DNA of 51,946 nt from CAZAQV01 sp964487255 (GCA_964487255.1 CAZAQV010000039.1:1-51946); one strand, 5' to 3'. Positions 32,303 through 40,735 are shown, numbered from the stretch's first letter. The notes: generated from the letters alone by a model not told the origin. Translations and numbers: made by a program.

Positions 32303-32395
32303 GTGCACTGGCTGGACGAATACGTGCGGCACGCGTATAAGGTGCCGTCCGTCGAGCCGGGTACACCCGAGCGAACGGTAGGAGACAGACCATGA
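32303..32395 (+). CDS. possible 30-residue micro-ORF coupled to the first ACP gene
   Basis: GTG at 32303 follows AGGAG (32288-32292) by 10 bases and opens 30 codons: VHWLDEYVRHAYKVPSVEPG, then ten more residues ending GDRP. The TGA overlaps the ACP ATG as ATGA. The frame is closed upstream by TAA at 32261. It may be a short coupling peptide, or the remnant C-terminus of a gene lost when the repeat inserted. No homologue is recognised. Confidence 0.35.
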   Translation: MHWLDEYVRHAYKVPSVEPGTPERTVGDRP

Positions 32396-32631
32396 ACCGC
32401 GAGCAACTGATTAATCTCTTTCGTGAGAAGGCCACTGAGATCGCTGAAAAGGACTTTTCGGCCCTCAATGAAGAGAGCGTCATCGCCGATTTGGGCATCG
32501 ATTCACTTGGAATGCTCGAACTCGTTGGCGAGATGGAACGCGAACTCGACGTCAAGATCCCTGACGACGAGCTCGTCGGCATTCAAACGGTTGAGCAACT
32601 CGTATCATTGATCGAGAAAAGGACTGCCTAA
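32392..32631 (+). CDS. acyl carrier protein 1
   Basis: The 79-residue acidic four-helix carrier protein has the 4'-phosphopantetheine serine in LGIDSLGMLEL (Ser about 38). AGGAGA lies about 6 bases before the ATG. It sits 3 bp before the second ACP. It is expected to receive acyl chains from the acyl-AMP ligase and present them to the ketosynthase pair. Confidence 0.92.
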   Translation: MNREQLINLFREKATEIAEKDFSALNEESVIADLGIDSLGMLELVGEMERELDVKIPDDELVGIQTVEQLVSLIEKRTA

Positions 32632-32633
32632 CC

Positions 32634-32873
32634 ATGGAAGACCTCAAGGAAAAACTCAGAGAGATTGTGGCCGAAGTCAGCGAGGTGGACGACATCCCTG
32701 ACGACACACCGTTCAAGGAGCTTGGCATCGACAGCATGATGGCGATTGAAATCGTCGCGGAGGTCGAGCGAACCTACAAACTCAGCATCCCGGAAGACGA
32801 GCTCCAAGACCTGACGACCTTCAACAAGGTCTACGACAAGGTTCGTGGTAAGCTCGAAGCGTCCGCGGCCTAG
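32634..32873 (+). CDS. acyl carrier protein 2
   Basis: The 79-residue carrier protein has its phosphopantetheine site in LGIDSMMAIEI (Ser about 37). It is distinct from ACP1 across most of its length, with LGIDS as the clear shared core, so the pair is not a recent duplication. Two carriers suggest separate starter and extender or product-holding roles. Confidence 0.92.
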   Translation: MEDLKEKLREIVAEVSEVDDIPDDTPFKELGIDSMMAIEIVAEVERTYKLSIPEDELQDLTTFNKVYDKVRGKLEASAA

Positions 32874-32888
32874 TTCACAACTTCGAAC

Positions 32889-33299
32889 TTGGGCAGCCCC
32901 TTCAAGCACCCGGTGCGGGTCGGTTACGCCGACACCGACCAAGGCGGTATTGCACACCACAGCGTCTACGTGCGCTGGATGGAAGAAGCTCGCGTCGCGT
33001 ACCTACGCGAAGCGGGTGTCAACTTCGCGCAGATTGAACACGAACTTGGCATCAGCGTCGTGGTCGTCGATCTAAGCCTGCACTATCGCGCACCGGCACA
33101 CTTCGATGAAGTACTTCAAGTAGAAACGCGCATCGAAAAACTTGGACACGCATCCATTATGTTCCGCTACCGCATCACTTGCGAAGAGCGCGAACTCTGC
33201 ACGGCGACGATCAAGCTTGCCTGCATCGACCTTTCTAAGAAGCGTCCTCGCCCTTTTCCGCCTGAGTTCAGCGAACCACTGCAAGTCCTGGATTCGTAG
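32889..33299 (+). CDS. acyl-(ACP/CoA) thioesterase, YbgC/4HBT hotdog family
   Basis: The ~136-residue single hotdog domain has the 4HBT active-site stretch VGYADTDQGGIAHHSVYVRW, in which the Asp of YADTDQ is the expected catalytic acid. The only in-frame start giving the full domain is TTG at 32889, 15 bases after the ACP2 stop, with no good ribosome-binding site; a GTG at 32913 is the alternative. It may release or edit ACP-bound chains. It ends shortly before convergent genes. Confidence 0.82.
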   Translation: MGSPFKHPVRVGYADTDQGGIAHHSVYVRWMEEARVAYLREAGVNFAQIEHELGISVVVVDLSLHYRAPAHFDEVLQVETRIEKLGHASIMFRYRITCEERELCTATIKLACIDLSKKRPRPFPPEFSEPLQVLDS

Positions 33300-33305
33300 C
33301 AGCGG

Positions 33306-33698
33306 CTAGGAGAACTGGTTGCGAACGTCGTCGCGGCGCAATGTTGTGAAACACCAGAGACCAAAAGGTGTATTGAAGACACAACAACACGAGAGGACGG
33401 GAATCATCAGTAGTACACTGCCCGCCAGGGCATGTCGGTAGCGCGTTAAGTTCTTTACCTGTAAGCCCGCCCAAATAATGAATGGACCGAAGAGAACCCC
33501 AAGGCATGCAATGGCTAGTAACGAATACGTAGCAGCCGCATACCCGATCCACTCGGCTTGGCTTCTCAAGGAGGTCTCCTGGCCTCGAACGAACTGAAGA
33601 ATCTGGCTGCAGATCACCGCGATGTTTCCGAACATAGACAAAAGGCCCATGACGATCATCATCCACCCCATGTTGCGTAGATTATCGGGCTGAGCCAT
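33306..33698 (-). CDS. hypothetical small membrane protein
   Basis: The 130-residue protein has about four hydrophobic segments (starting near residues 12, 50, 66 and 90) and a CCC triplet in the last one. It starts 2 bp after the bioB stop and is probably cotranscribed with it. I do not recognise the family. Confidence 0.65.
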   Translation of the reverse strand: MAQPDNLRNMGWMMIVMGLLSMFGNIAVICSQILQFVRGQETSLRSQAEWIGYAAATYSLLAIACLGVLFGPFIIWAGLQVKNLTRYRHALAGSVLLMIPVLSCCCVFNTPFGLWCFTTLRRDDVRNQFS

Positions 33699-33700
33699 GG

Positions 33701-34657
33701 CTAGACTTGGGCGGACATGGGACGGATGCCGGCCTCTTTAAACATGGCCATGTCCGCATCGGCCTGCGGATTGGAGGTCGTGAGCAGCTTGTCACCGAAG
33801 AAGATCGAGTTCGCGCCGGCATAAAAGCACATCAGCTGCGCTTCACGCGAAAGCTGTTCGCGGCCCGCACTCAGGCGAACACGCGTCTTGGGCATGACGA
33901 TGCGCGCCGTGGCGCACATGCGAACGAGTTCGAGCGGATCCACAGGCGGTCGTCCCTCAAGCGGCGTCCCTTCTACGGCGACCAGCGCGTTGACAGGCAC
34001 TGAGCCTGGGTGCGGATTGAGATTCGCAAGTGTGACCAGCATGGCCGCGCGGTCGCCTTGCGTCTCGCCCATACCGATGATGCCACCAGAACAAACTTGG
34101 ATGCCCGCCTTGGCCACGCGGTCAATCGTCTCCAGGCGCTCCTCAAATGAGCGCGTCGTGATGATCTCGCCGTAAAACTCCTTCGAACTATCGATGTTGT
34201 GGTTGTATGCTGTAAGCCCGGCCTCTTTGAGGCGCTCAACCTGCGACTCATTGAGCATGCCCAGCGTCGTGCACGCTTCCATCTCAAGGTCTCGAACACC
34301 GCGCACCATGTCAAGAACTCGCTCGAACGCCGGACCATCCAGCGCGTCGCGCCAAGCAGCGCCCATGCAAAAACGCGAAGCGCCACGGGACTTGGCCTCT
34401 CGCGCCCGCTCAAGCACCTGCTCGACCGTGAGCATCCGTTCCGGCTCCATCGCATCGTGGCGCGAAGACTGCGGACAATAGGCACAGTCCTCAGAACAGC
34501 CCCCCGTTTTGACTGACAACAAAGAACAAAGCTGCACTTCTCCCGACTCGTGAAAAGCCCGGTGGACGGTCTGCGCGCGGTGTAGCAAGTCCATCAGCGG
34601 GGTGTCGTGGATGGCGCGTACCTCGGAGACGGTCCAGTCGTGGCGAATCGTTGTCAT
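33701..34657 (-). CDS. bioB: biotin synthase
   Basis: The 318-residue radical SAM enzyme inserts sulfur into dethiobiotin. The SAM-cluster motif CSEDCAYCPQS is at about residues 54-64. YNHNIDSS and the sequence around RVRLSAGREQ, which supplies the arginine ligand of the 2Fe-2S cluster, are typical of BioB. No bioA or bioD is near. The alpha-oxoamine synthase at 26676-27905 is the only possible bioF in the window and is argued above to have another role. Confidence 0.95.
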   Translation of the reverse strand: MTTIRHDWTVSEVRAIHDTPLMDLLHRAQTVHRAFHESGEVQLCSLLSVKTGGCSEDCAYCPQSSRHDAMEPERMLTVEQVLERAREAKSRGASRFCMGAAWRDALDGPAFERVLDMVRGVRDLEMEACTTLGMLNESQVERLKEAGLTAYNHNIDSSKEFYGEIITTRSFEERLETIDRVAKAGIQVCSGGIIGMGETQGDRAAMLVTLANLNPHPGSVPVNALVAVEGTPLEGRPPVDPLELVRMCATARIVMPKTRVRLSAGREQLSREAQLMCFYAGANSIFFGDKLLTTSNPQADADMAMFKEAGIRPMSAQV

Positions 34658-34761
34658 GAACTTGCAATAGCGGCTTCGGGGCGTGTGAACAAGCGCTTGA
34701 TCGATGCCTCCTGCCGTGCGGAGTTCCGGACACTGCAGGGGAATTCAGATATCCTCGCGTC

Positions 34762-35832
34762 GTGGGCAAGACTCTGCCACCCCTTTCGGCTCTGGCTGCT
34801 TTCTTTGCAGCGATCGACCTGATCGCGGTGCGCATCGTTCTGCGCGGCACCGAGGGCGGGGTGCTCTGGGACGCACTCGGCCCCTATGCGAAAGTGCCCC
34901 TAACCGTAGCTGCCATCGCCGCTTGCGTCGCGCTCACCACGAGCCTCGTGGGAATCTTGCGGATGCCACCTCCGCCGGCGTTTTCACATCGGCTAAGCCT
35001 GGCGCTATTCACCGGGGTCTTTGTTCCAGTCGTCGTGGCAGCAACGTTTATGCCTCGTACCGTGATCGTGCGTGACTCGAACTTTCTCGTTCACCTCGCC
35101 ACCTTTTCGGCAGGGCTGCTCGTCGTGCTCTTTGCGGCCGTCGCGATACCCCGCCCTGGCCCCTCGTCGCTTCGCATCGGGGCATTCTTGCTATCGATCA
35201 CATCATTTACCCATGTCTTTCATTTGAGCACGACCAGCATGGGACTACTAAGTCGCGTTCCGCTTTTCGCCCAGCTCGGCGCACTAGCGGAAATTGTCGG
35301 GCTGGCTTGCTACTGCCTCGTGCCAGGGGTCGTGGCTATCGCTGCCATTCGTGGTGCCATTCAAAGACAACAGTGGCTTGCTCTGGCGGCGGGCGCCGCA
35401 ATCGGGTTACTGGCAACGGCCGTCTTGACTTGGCAAATCCATATGGACCCGCGGGTCGAGCTGAGCGTAACTGCAGGCCTCGGGTTCCACCTTCTTGCAT
35501 CGCTGTGGCGGCTGACTCCCGCCCTGATGGTTGGCCTCTTCTGCGCGGTCGCGACGTGCCTGCTCATCGCACGACGCCCACAGGCAGGTCTCGCTTTGCT
35601 TCTTATTCTTAGCGCTGGCTTTTCGCCAACTGCTCCCGGATACCTGATCATGTGGGTGCTGGGCACCGCGCTGTTGATGCGCGCGTCGATCAGCGTCGAC
35701 TATGTCCAGACTGCCTCGGTCTCAGCGGCGGGTCGCCGCCCCCCTTCCAACGGTCCCTCAGAGCATCACGCCGACGACGCAGGCGGTCATGCAAGCGGCG
35801 AGCATTCCGCCGAACATGGCGCGCAAGCCTAG
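34762..35832 (+). CDS. hypothetical polytopic membrane protein
   Basis: The 356-residue protein starts with GTG and has about nine or ten hydrophobic segments spanning nearly the whole length, ending in a His/Ser/Gly-rich tail. I do not recognise the family. It is divergent from bioB, and its last 75 bp overlap the 3' end of the convergent nucleoside transporter gene, so its C-terminal tail could be shorter in reality. Confidence 0.6.
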   Translation: MGKTLPPLSALAAFFAAIDLIAVRIVLRGTEGGVLWDALGPYAKVPLTVAAIAACVALTTSLVGILRMPPPPAFSHRLSLALFTGVFVPVVVAATFMPRTVIVRDSNFLVHLATFSAGLLVVLFAAVAIPRPGPSSLRIGAFLLSITSFTHVFHLSTTSMGLLSRVPLFAQLGALAEIVGLACYCLVPGVVAIAAIRGAIQRQQWLALAAGAAIGLLATAVLTWQIHMDPRVELSVTAGLGFHLLASLWRLTPALMVGLFCAVATCLLIARRPQAGLALLLILSAGFSPTAPGYLIMWVLGTALLMRASISVDYVQTASVSAAGRRPPSNGPSEHHADDAGGHASGEHSAEHGAQA

Positions 35833-37068
35833 TGTGGCAAGCTCAGAGCGGCGCTCTGGCGCAATCCCACCGATGCCACCAAGTTGGATGGCAATTGAGG
35901 AAAAGTTCGCGAAGCCACACAGTGCATAGGTCGCGAGGGTAATCGAGCGTTCGGATAGAGCGCCCATCATCCCCTTTAGGCTGAGGTATGCAACGAACTC
36001 GTTGAGCACCATCTTTTCCCCGAGCAGTGTTCCGACCAACGAACACTCCTCAAGCGGCACACCCATCAGAAAAGCGAGTGGCCAAAAGATCCATCCGAGA
36101 ATCTTCTGTAGCGTGAGCGGCTCGACCGACGCACCAAACCAGTCATTATAGACCTCGAAAGGCAGCGCCACCAAAGCATTGGCGACCGCGACAAGGGCGA
36201 CGAAGGCCAGCAACATGGCGCCGACATTGAGGGCAAGCTTGAGCCCCTCACCGGCGCCGCGTGCGGCAGCATCGATCATGTTTGCGTCGATCTTCTCCAC
36301 GGAAAGCGATGCGCCGGCCGCTGTCTCCGACTCTTCCGTCTCAGGCAACATCACCTTCGCGACCACGAGTGCCGCGGGCGCGCTCATCACACTAGCCGCG
36401 ATCAGATGACCCGCAATGTTCGGGAAGCCCTCCTTGAGCATCCCGACGTAGGCTGCCATCACGCCACCGGCTACCGTCGCAAAACCGCCCACCATGATCG
36501 CATTGAGTTCTGACAAGGTCATTTTCCCGACGAAGGGTTGCACGACGAGCGGCGCCTCGGTCTGACCGACGAAGACGTTCGCCGCCGCCGAGAGGGTTTC
36601 GGAACCTGACGTACGCATCGTCTTGGACATGACCCACGCAAGACCCGATACGATCTTTTGCATTACACCCAGGTGATAGAGGACCGTCATCAGCGACGAG
36701 AAAAAGATAATCGTGGGCAGAACATGGACCACGATGGAAAAGGCTAGGCCAGGACCGCCAAAGATCTCGGCGCGCGCGCTGCCTTCAGCGTACTGGGTGG
36801 CATCCTGCGAAACGACACGATAGAGACCTCCAAAGACGAACGCTGTGCCTTCATTGGTAAAGTCGAGCAGACGGATTACACCCGTGTTGAGCGTCGCGAA
36901 GAACTGCTCACCCGGTGTGGTCTTGAGCACGATGAGACCGAACAGCAGCTGGAGGCCAACGCCCCAAAGAACGATGCGCTTGGGAAAGTATTTGCGATGC
37001 GACGAGAAGGCCCAGGCGATCGCCAACATCGCAATCAACCCAACGGCAGAAATCATGCGCTCGAACAT
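35758..37068 (-). CDS. concentrative nucleoside transporter (CNT/NupC family)
   Basis: The start at ATG 37068 (MFERMISAVG) gives about 436 residues, the usual CNT length; an upstream in-frame start at 37179 adds a basic segment that does not fit. Na+- or H+-coupled nucleoside import across the inner membrane is the family role. Key regions are VFVGQTEAPLVVQPFV (HP1 region with the substrate Gln-Thr-Glu), ALVALPFEVYNDW and VPLEECSLVGTLLGEKMVLNEF (HP2 region). Confidence 0.88.
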   Translation of the reverse strand: MFERMISAVGLIAMLAIAWAFSSHRKYFPKRIVLWGVGLQLLFGLIVLKTTPGEQFFATLNTGVIRLLDFTNEGTAFVFGGLYRVVSQDATQYAEGSARAEIFGGPGLAFSIVVHVLPTIIFFSSLMTVLYHLGVMQKIVSGLAWVMSKTMRTSGSETLSAAANVFVGQTEAPLVVQPFVGKMTLSELNAIMVGGFATVAGGVMAAYVGMLKEGFPNIAGHLIAASVMSAPAALVVAKVMLPETEESETAAGASLSVEKIDANMIDAAARGAGEGLKLALNVGAMLLAFVALVAVANALVALPFEVYNDWFGASVEPLTLQKILGWIFWPLAFLMGVPLEECSLVGTLLGEKMVLNEFVAYLSLKGMMGALSERSITLATYALCGFANFSSIAIQLGGIGGIAPERRSELATLGLRAMFGGMLAACMTACVVGVML

Positions 37069-37209
37069 GCGGCTCGATAGCTCGCCTTGTGTGCCTTGGC
37101 CAGCGCTAGATGCTCGACTTGCACGCTGTAGAGCGAACTGGGATCGTCGCGCAATTGCCAAACCCGTCGCTGTGCGCACAAATGCTCGTGTCCGAAGACG
37201 TAGAGAGCC

Positions 37210-38262
37210 CTAGGGCTGGGCGAGTGTTTCGAGCACGGCTCTCTTGGTTCGGGCCGGCACCGCTCGCTCGCGGGAAGCCACAAAAAGAAGCTCTTTGTTT
37301 CGAAGGTGACTGACCTTACCGACCCGCTCGCCGCTGGGACTATGGATCCCGATCTGCGCGCCGACGTAACGCTTGTAGTCAACTTCGATGACCTCGACTT
37401 GGCCCCAATCGCGGAGCATCTCTTCGATCTGCGTGCGGTCCAAGTGGCCCTCATTGTTAAACGAAACGAGCATGTGCGGCGACTTGATCGCAGCGATGAC
37501 CTCGCTCAAGGCATCGGCGATGCGCACCTTGGAGTTGAATGCGTTCTTGTACTCTTTGCAGTCGAGACGTTTCTGCGCCACACCATATGCCTCTGGCGCG
37601 TCCCAACGCGCGAGGGTCTCCCAGACGTGGTAGTTGCCTTTGTACGAGTGCTGGTTGTACGGCGGGTCTAAGTAGACGAGATCGAAGTCTCCTGCGACAG
37701 CATCGCGGGCGTCGCCATGCAGCGCCTCGCCAGGCCCTTCGAGCACATCGGGTACGCGTAGTTCAATCGGTTTGAAGGAACGCTTTGCCCACGATTTGAG
37801 GTAGGCCATCTGAACACCCGTTGTCGAGTCGACCCGATCGGCCGCTTCGAGTAGCGACGTGAGGACAACGGAGCGAACGTCGTGGTCGAGGTCGTAGTCC
37901 TCGATCGCCTCTCGCATCGCATCGATGCGCGCGCCATTGTGGGGTTGAAAGAAGCGAGCACGCTCGCAGAACGTCTCGGTAAAATACCCCGGCTTGGGCG
38001 CCAGACCGGAGAGTTCGTCGATGACGCGACGCGCCTCGTCAATAACCCTCGAACGGTCAGCTTGGACGTAGCAACTCGCTATCACGTGCGCATAGGTGAG
38101 GTGATCGTTGGCCGTCACTCGGTAGCCCGCCTGTTTGAGCGCATGGCCGACTCGCGCCGTGCCAGAAAAGGCGTCGAGTACTCGCTCGACCCCACCGACA
38201 GCTTGTACGGCCGCTAAAATTTGCGGGAGGAGCAGTCGCTTGGAGCCGAGGTACTTGATCAC
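37210..38262 (-). CDS. D12-class DNA adenine methyltransferase (orphan)
   Basis: The 350-residue N6-adenine methylase. N-terminal KYLGSKRLLLPQI is typical of Dam/D12 enzymes; DAFSGTARVGHALKQAGY is SAM-binding motif I, and LVYLDPPYN is catalytic motif IV (DPPY). It starts with GTG. No restriction endonuclease is adjacent, so it is probably an orphan regulator or phage-defence remnant. The winged-helix gene 45 bp upstream on the same strand may control it. The recognition site cannot be read from sequence. Confidence 0.85.
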   Translation of the reverse strand: MIKYLGSKRLLLPQILAAVQAVGGVERVLDAFSGTARVGHALKQAGYRVTANDHLTYAHVIASCYVQADRSRVIDEARRVIDELSGLAPKPGYFTETFCERARFFQPHNGARIDAMREAIEDYDLDHDVRSVVLTSLLEAADRVDSTTGVQMAYLKSWAKRSFKPIELRVPDVLEGPGEALHGDARDAVAGDFDLVYLDPPYNQHSYKGNYHVWETLARWDAPEAYGVAQKRLDCKEYKNAFNSKVRIADALSEVIAAIKSPHMLVSFNNEGHLDRTQIEEMLRDWGQVEVIEVDYKRYVGAQIGIHSPSGERVGKVSHLRNKELLFVASRERAVPARTKRAVLETLAQP

Positions 38263-38307
38263 GGGTGGCGCGGACTATAGCGCGGGGACGACGTTTGGGT
38301 GCGGCCT

Positions 38308-38574
38308 TCACGCGGCGTGGCGAAGGTTGTCGGTGCAGCTCGCAGAGGGCTCTAGCGTGGCCCCAAGCGACACGGCGAAGGACAGCCCTCGCATCGTGAG
38401 CCGGACTCGCTCGGCGTCGACCAGGCCCCGAGCCTCGAGCTGGTCGAGGGCTTCAGAGACCAGTAGCGGACTGGCACCGACCTGTTCACATAGCTGAACA
38501 AAGCAGGGCGCTTGCCCGGCCGAGGAGAGATTGAAGAGTTGCTTAAGCGTTGAAATGAGGAGGTTTTTTGGCAT
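38308..38574 (-). CDS. small winged-helix DNA-binding protein
   Basis: The 88-residue product reads as a single winged helix-turn-helix (FVQLCEQVGASPLLVSEALDQLEARGLVD with a beta-wing RVRLTMRGLSF). A dyad AGTATC-n5-GATACT begins 7 bases upstream of its ATG and could be an autoregulatory site. It is directly upstream of the DNA methylase on the same strand, suggesting a two-gene unit. Confidence 0.65.
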   Translation of the reverse strand: MPKNLLISTLKQLFNLSSAGQAPCFVQLCEQVGASPLLVSEALDQLEARGLVDAERVRLTMRGLSFAVSLGATLEPSASCTDNLRHAA

Positions 38575-38580
38575 GTATGA

Positions 38581-38597
38581 AGTATCCTACAGATACT
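38581..38597. promoter_or_regulatory. dyad AGTATC-CTACA-GATACT at the wHTH gene start
   Basis: Perfect 6-bp arms lie 7 bases upstream of the winged-helix start codon (38574) and overlap the expected ribosome-binding region. Binding by the protein itself would repress its own gene and the downstream methylase. Inference from position and symmetry. Confidence 0.45.
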
Positions 38598-38628
38598 GAT
38601 CGTGTGTCCAGTTTTCTACGTTCAGTAC

Positions 38629-38922
38629 TCTGCTGCTGGCTCTTCGCGGCTGCGCGTCACAAGCAGCGATTCGCTTGTAGCAAATCGCCTTGTTTGGGCT
38701 TCGCACGCTCATCGCGGTGCTCTGCTGCTGGCTCTTCGCGGCTGCGCGTCACAAGCAGCGATTCGCTTGTAGCAAATCGCCTTGTTTGGGCTTCGCACGC
38801 TCATCGCGGTGCTCTGCTGCTGGCTCTTCGCGGCTGCGCGTCACAAGCTGCGATTCGCTTGTAGCTAATCGCCTTGTTTGGGCTTCGCTCGCTCATCGCG
38901 GCCTCTGCTGCGGGCTCTTTCC
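38629..38922 (+). repeat. tandem 92-bp palindromic repeats, type B (three copies plus a partial)
   Basis: Units start at 38629, 38721 and 38813 (period 92, then 91), with a truncated fourth from 38904. Each unit starts TCTGCTGCTGGCTCTTCGCG and ends in CGCACGCTCATCGCGG (CGCTCGCTCATCGCGG in the third unit). The core palindrome has arms GCGATTCGC and GCAAATCGC around TTGTA. The first two copies are almost identical; the third has a few changes. The interval 38575-38942 has no gene: open frames here merely read through the repeats. Confidence 0.9.
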
Positions 38923-38942
38923 TCGAAGTGATAGGGTGCGGC

Positions 38943-39413
38943 ATGAGCGAACTGCCTGCGTGCGGAATTTATCGAACTTTGGCGCCCATTGGCGGCGTCC
39001 CAGAGGGTCGTCTCGTCTATTTTCACAACCACGGAGAGCCGGGACCGGGGATCTATCTTCCAGCGAGCTGGAAGAACAACCGCGCCCAATGGCAAAGCCA
39101 GGGCAATCTGCTGGGCGATCCGAGCAACGCAAACAAACTCGAAGCGCTTGAGCCCGAGGGCTTCTACCGCATCCAAGAGTCGTTCTTTTGCTGCGCGAAA
39201 CAATGCCGTCGCTTCGAGCCAAACTTGCTCGTACAACTCGGTTACAACGCCGCGGCCGAACCGATCTTGTTTACCCCAACACTTAGCGCACACGGCATGG
39301 GCCTGCCTGAGACCGGGAGCCGCATCGATCGCGACCGACTTTCCAAGCTCGACCAGCTTCGCGTCGTCGTCTCAAAAACCGACGTTCCCACCAACGCCTC
39401 CCACCTACATTAA
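38943..39413 (+). CDS. hypothetical protein
   Basis: The 156-residue protein starts at the ATG at 38943, just outside the tandem repeat (an upstream frame reads back into repeat). It contains LPACGIYRTLAPIGGVPEGR and a CCAKQC cluster near residue 80, and no hydrophobic signal. I do not recognise the family. It is convergent with the next gene, 14 bp away. Confidence 0.6.
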   Translation: MSELPACGIYRTLAPIGGVPEGRLVYFHNHGEPGPGIYLPASWKNNRAQWQSQGNLLGDPSNANKLEALEPEGFYRIQESFFCCAKQCRRFEPNLLVQLGYNAAAEPILFTPTLSAHGMGLPETGSRIDRDRLSKLDQLRVVVSKTDVPTNASHLH

Positions 39414-39427
39414 CGCGCAAGACCTTT

Positions 39428-40678
39428 CTACGAGACTGCTCGTGAGACAACGGCTCGCGCTAGTGTCGCCTTGTGCCCACACTCGGATATTGTGCGGAGG
39501 TCTCCTTCTACCATCGAGAGAGGACCAAGAATCGAAATCTTGTTTTTGTGCAAGCGAAGAATGGGATATTGTGGCTTGGGCACGGTCCCACCGTCCTTCA
39601 ATGCCTGCCACGCGGCGGCGTACACGCGTTCTATCTCGTTCGAAGTCTGCTTGCCATGAAGCAGCCACCCCCGGAAGGGCAAGGGCACCTCGGATGCCTG
39701 CGTTTTGATCAGCGATTCGAACGATAGCCTCACCTCCACATAGGACCGCTTCAACGCAACACCACACAGCTCGACGGCCGTGCCGGCACGAAAAGACTCC
39801 GTGGAGCGAAGTAGCATTTTGCCTCCTGCGAACTCAGACAAGAGCGCCATGATTTGCAGCCGTCTGAGGTCTTCGAGTTGAGCCCCAAAGGCCACGCCGT
39901 TCAGGCCATCTTCGCACCCAGCTATTTCCTCACGCACCTGGTCGATCAGAGCACCAGCTCGGTCGAAGTCTTTGCTTCCATCTTCCATCTCCCCCGCTGC
40001 AGAGCTGAGCATGCCTCGCGCGACCAAGAGACGCATCACACGTCGCATGATCGTCTGATCCCAGCCAACTTGGTTGGTATCGGACAGGGTCGTGCGACCC
40101 GCAACGAACGGCTCCCATGCCGGGCAGCCCAGATGGGGCAACTCGGCGTCAATTGCTTCGAGCCATGCGCGGTTGATCGGCTCATCGAGAAGTAGGTTAA
40201 GCCCGACACCATTGTCATCGATCCACGCTCCTAGCTCTTGGGGCGTGACCGCCTTGTTGATTCTCGTAGGAAAGTGAAGGTAGCCTTGTGGCAGCGGCAC
40301 AAAGTCGGCCTGAACGTGGTCTCGATGCGAATACCTGTTTAGTTCTGGGTGCGCTTCAATGAACTCGCTCACGCTCTTGCCCGAACGAATCGATTCGAGC
40401 GTTGAGGCAGACCGTCTTGCGGCCGCCGCAGCGCGCGCATCTGCGACGGTCCAGGTCGGTTCGGGCAGGTCTTCGATAGACGGGGGCGGGTACCAAAAGA
40501 AAACGCCACCAACGATTAGCAGGAGCCCAAGCGCGAACCCATTCCAGACTGAGCCAGCTCCAAGAACCCATCTCCGCATCGGAACTTGGGTCTTCTTAAG
40601 TCTTCGCTCTAGGATAAGAAGGACAGCAATGCTAACGCCGACTCCAACAAGCCAGACAACAAGCTCCCAGCTCAGCAC
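39428..40678 (-). CDS. hypothetical membrane-anchored protein
   Basis: The 416-residue protein starts with GTG and has two N-terminal hydrophobic segments (residues about 4-24 and 38-62, the latter ending FFWYPPP), followed by a mostly helical soluble part with no recognised motif. A bitopic or polytopic anchor with a large soluble domain is the visible layout. Function unknown. Confidence 0.6.
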   Translation of the reverse strand: MLSWELVVWLVGVGVSIAVLLILERRLKKTQVPMRRWVLGAGSVWNGFALGLLLIVGGVFFWYPPPSIEDLPEPTWTVADARAAAAARRSASTLESIRSGKSVSEFIEAHPELNRYSHRDHVQADFVPLPQGYLHFPTRINKAVTPQELGAWIDDNGVGLNLLLDEPINRAWLEAIDAELPHLGCPAWEPFVAGRTTLSDTNQVGWDQTIMRRVMRLLVARGMLSSAAGEMEDGSKDFDRAGALIDQVREEIAGCEDGLNGVAFGAQLEDLRRLQIMALLSEFAGGKMLLRSTESFRAGTAVELCGVALKRSYVEVRLSFESLIKTQASEVPLPFRGWLLHGKQTSNEIERVYAAAWQALKDGGTVPKPQYPILRLHKNKISILGPLSMVEGDLRTISECGHKATLARAVVSRAVS

Positions 40679-40735
40679 GATCCGCGGCCCCTTCGTCTCG
40701 GTCCGATCAAATGCCCAAGTCGAGAGTCAATAAGA

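Noticed and set aside
38629..38922. CRISPR array
   Set aside because: The repeats are directly abutting 92-bp units with no unique spacers, and no cas genes are present.
38568..39151. Open frames rich in repeated SRLRV/CSKSPCLGFARSSRC-type peptides
   Set aside because: They are translations of the 92-bp type B repeat, not genes; such frames appear wherever the repeat does.
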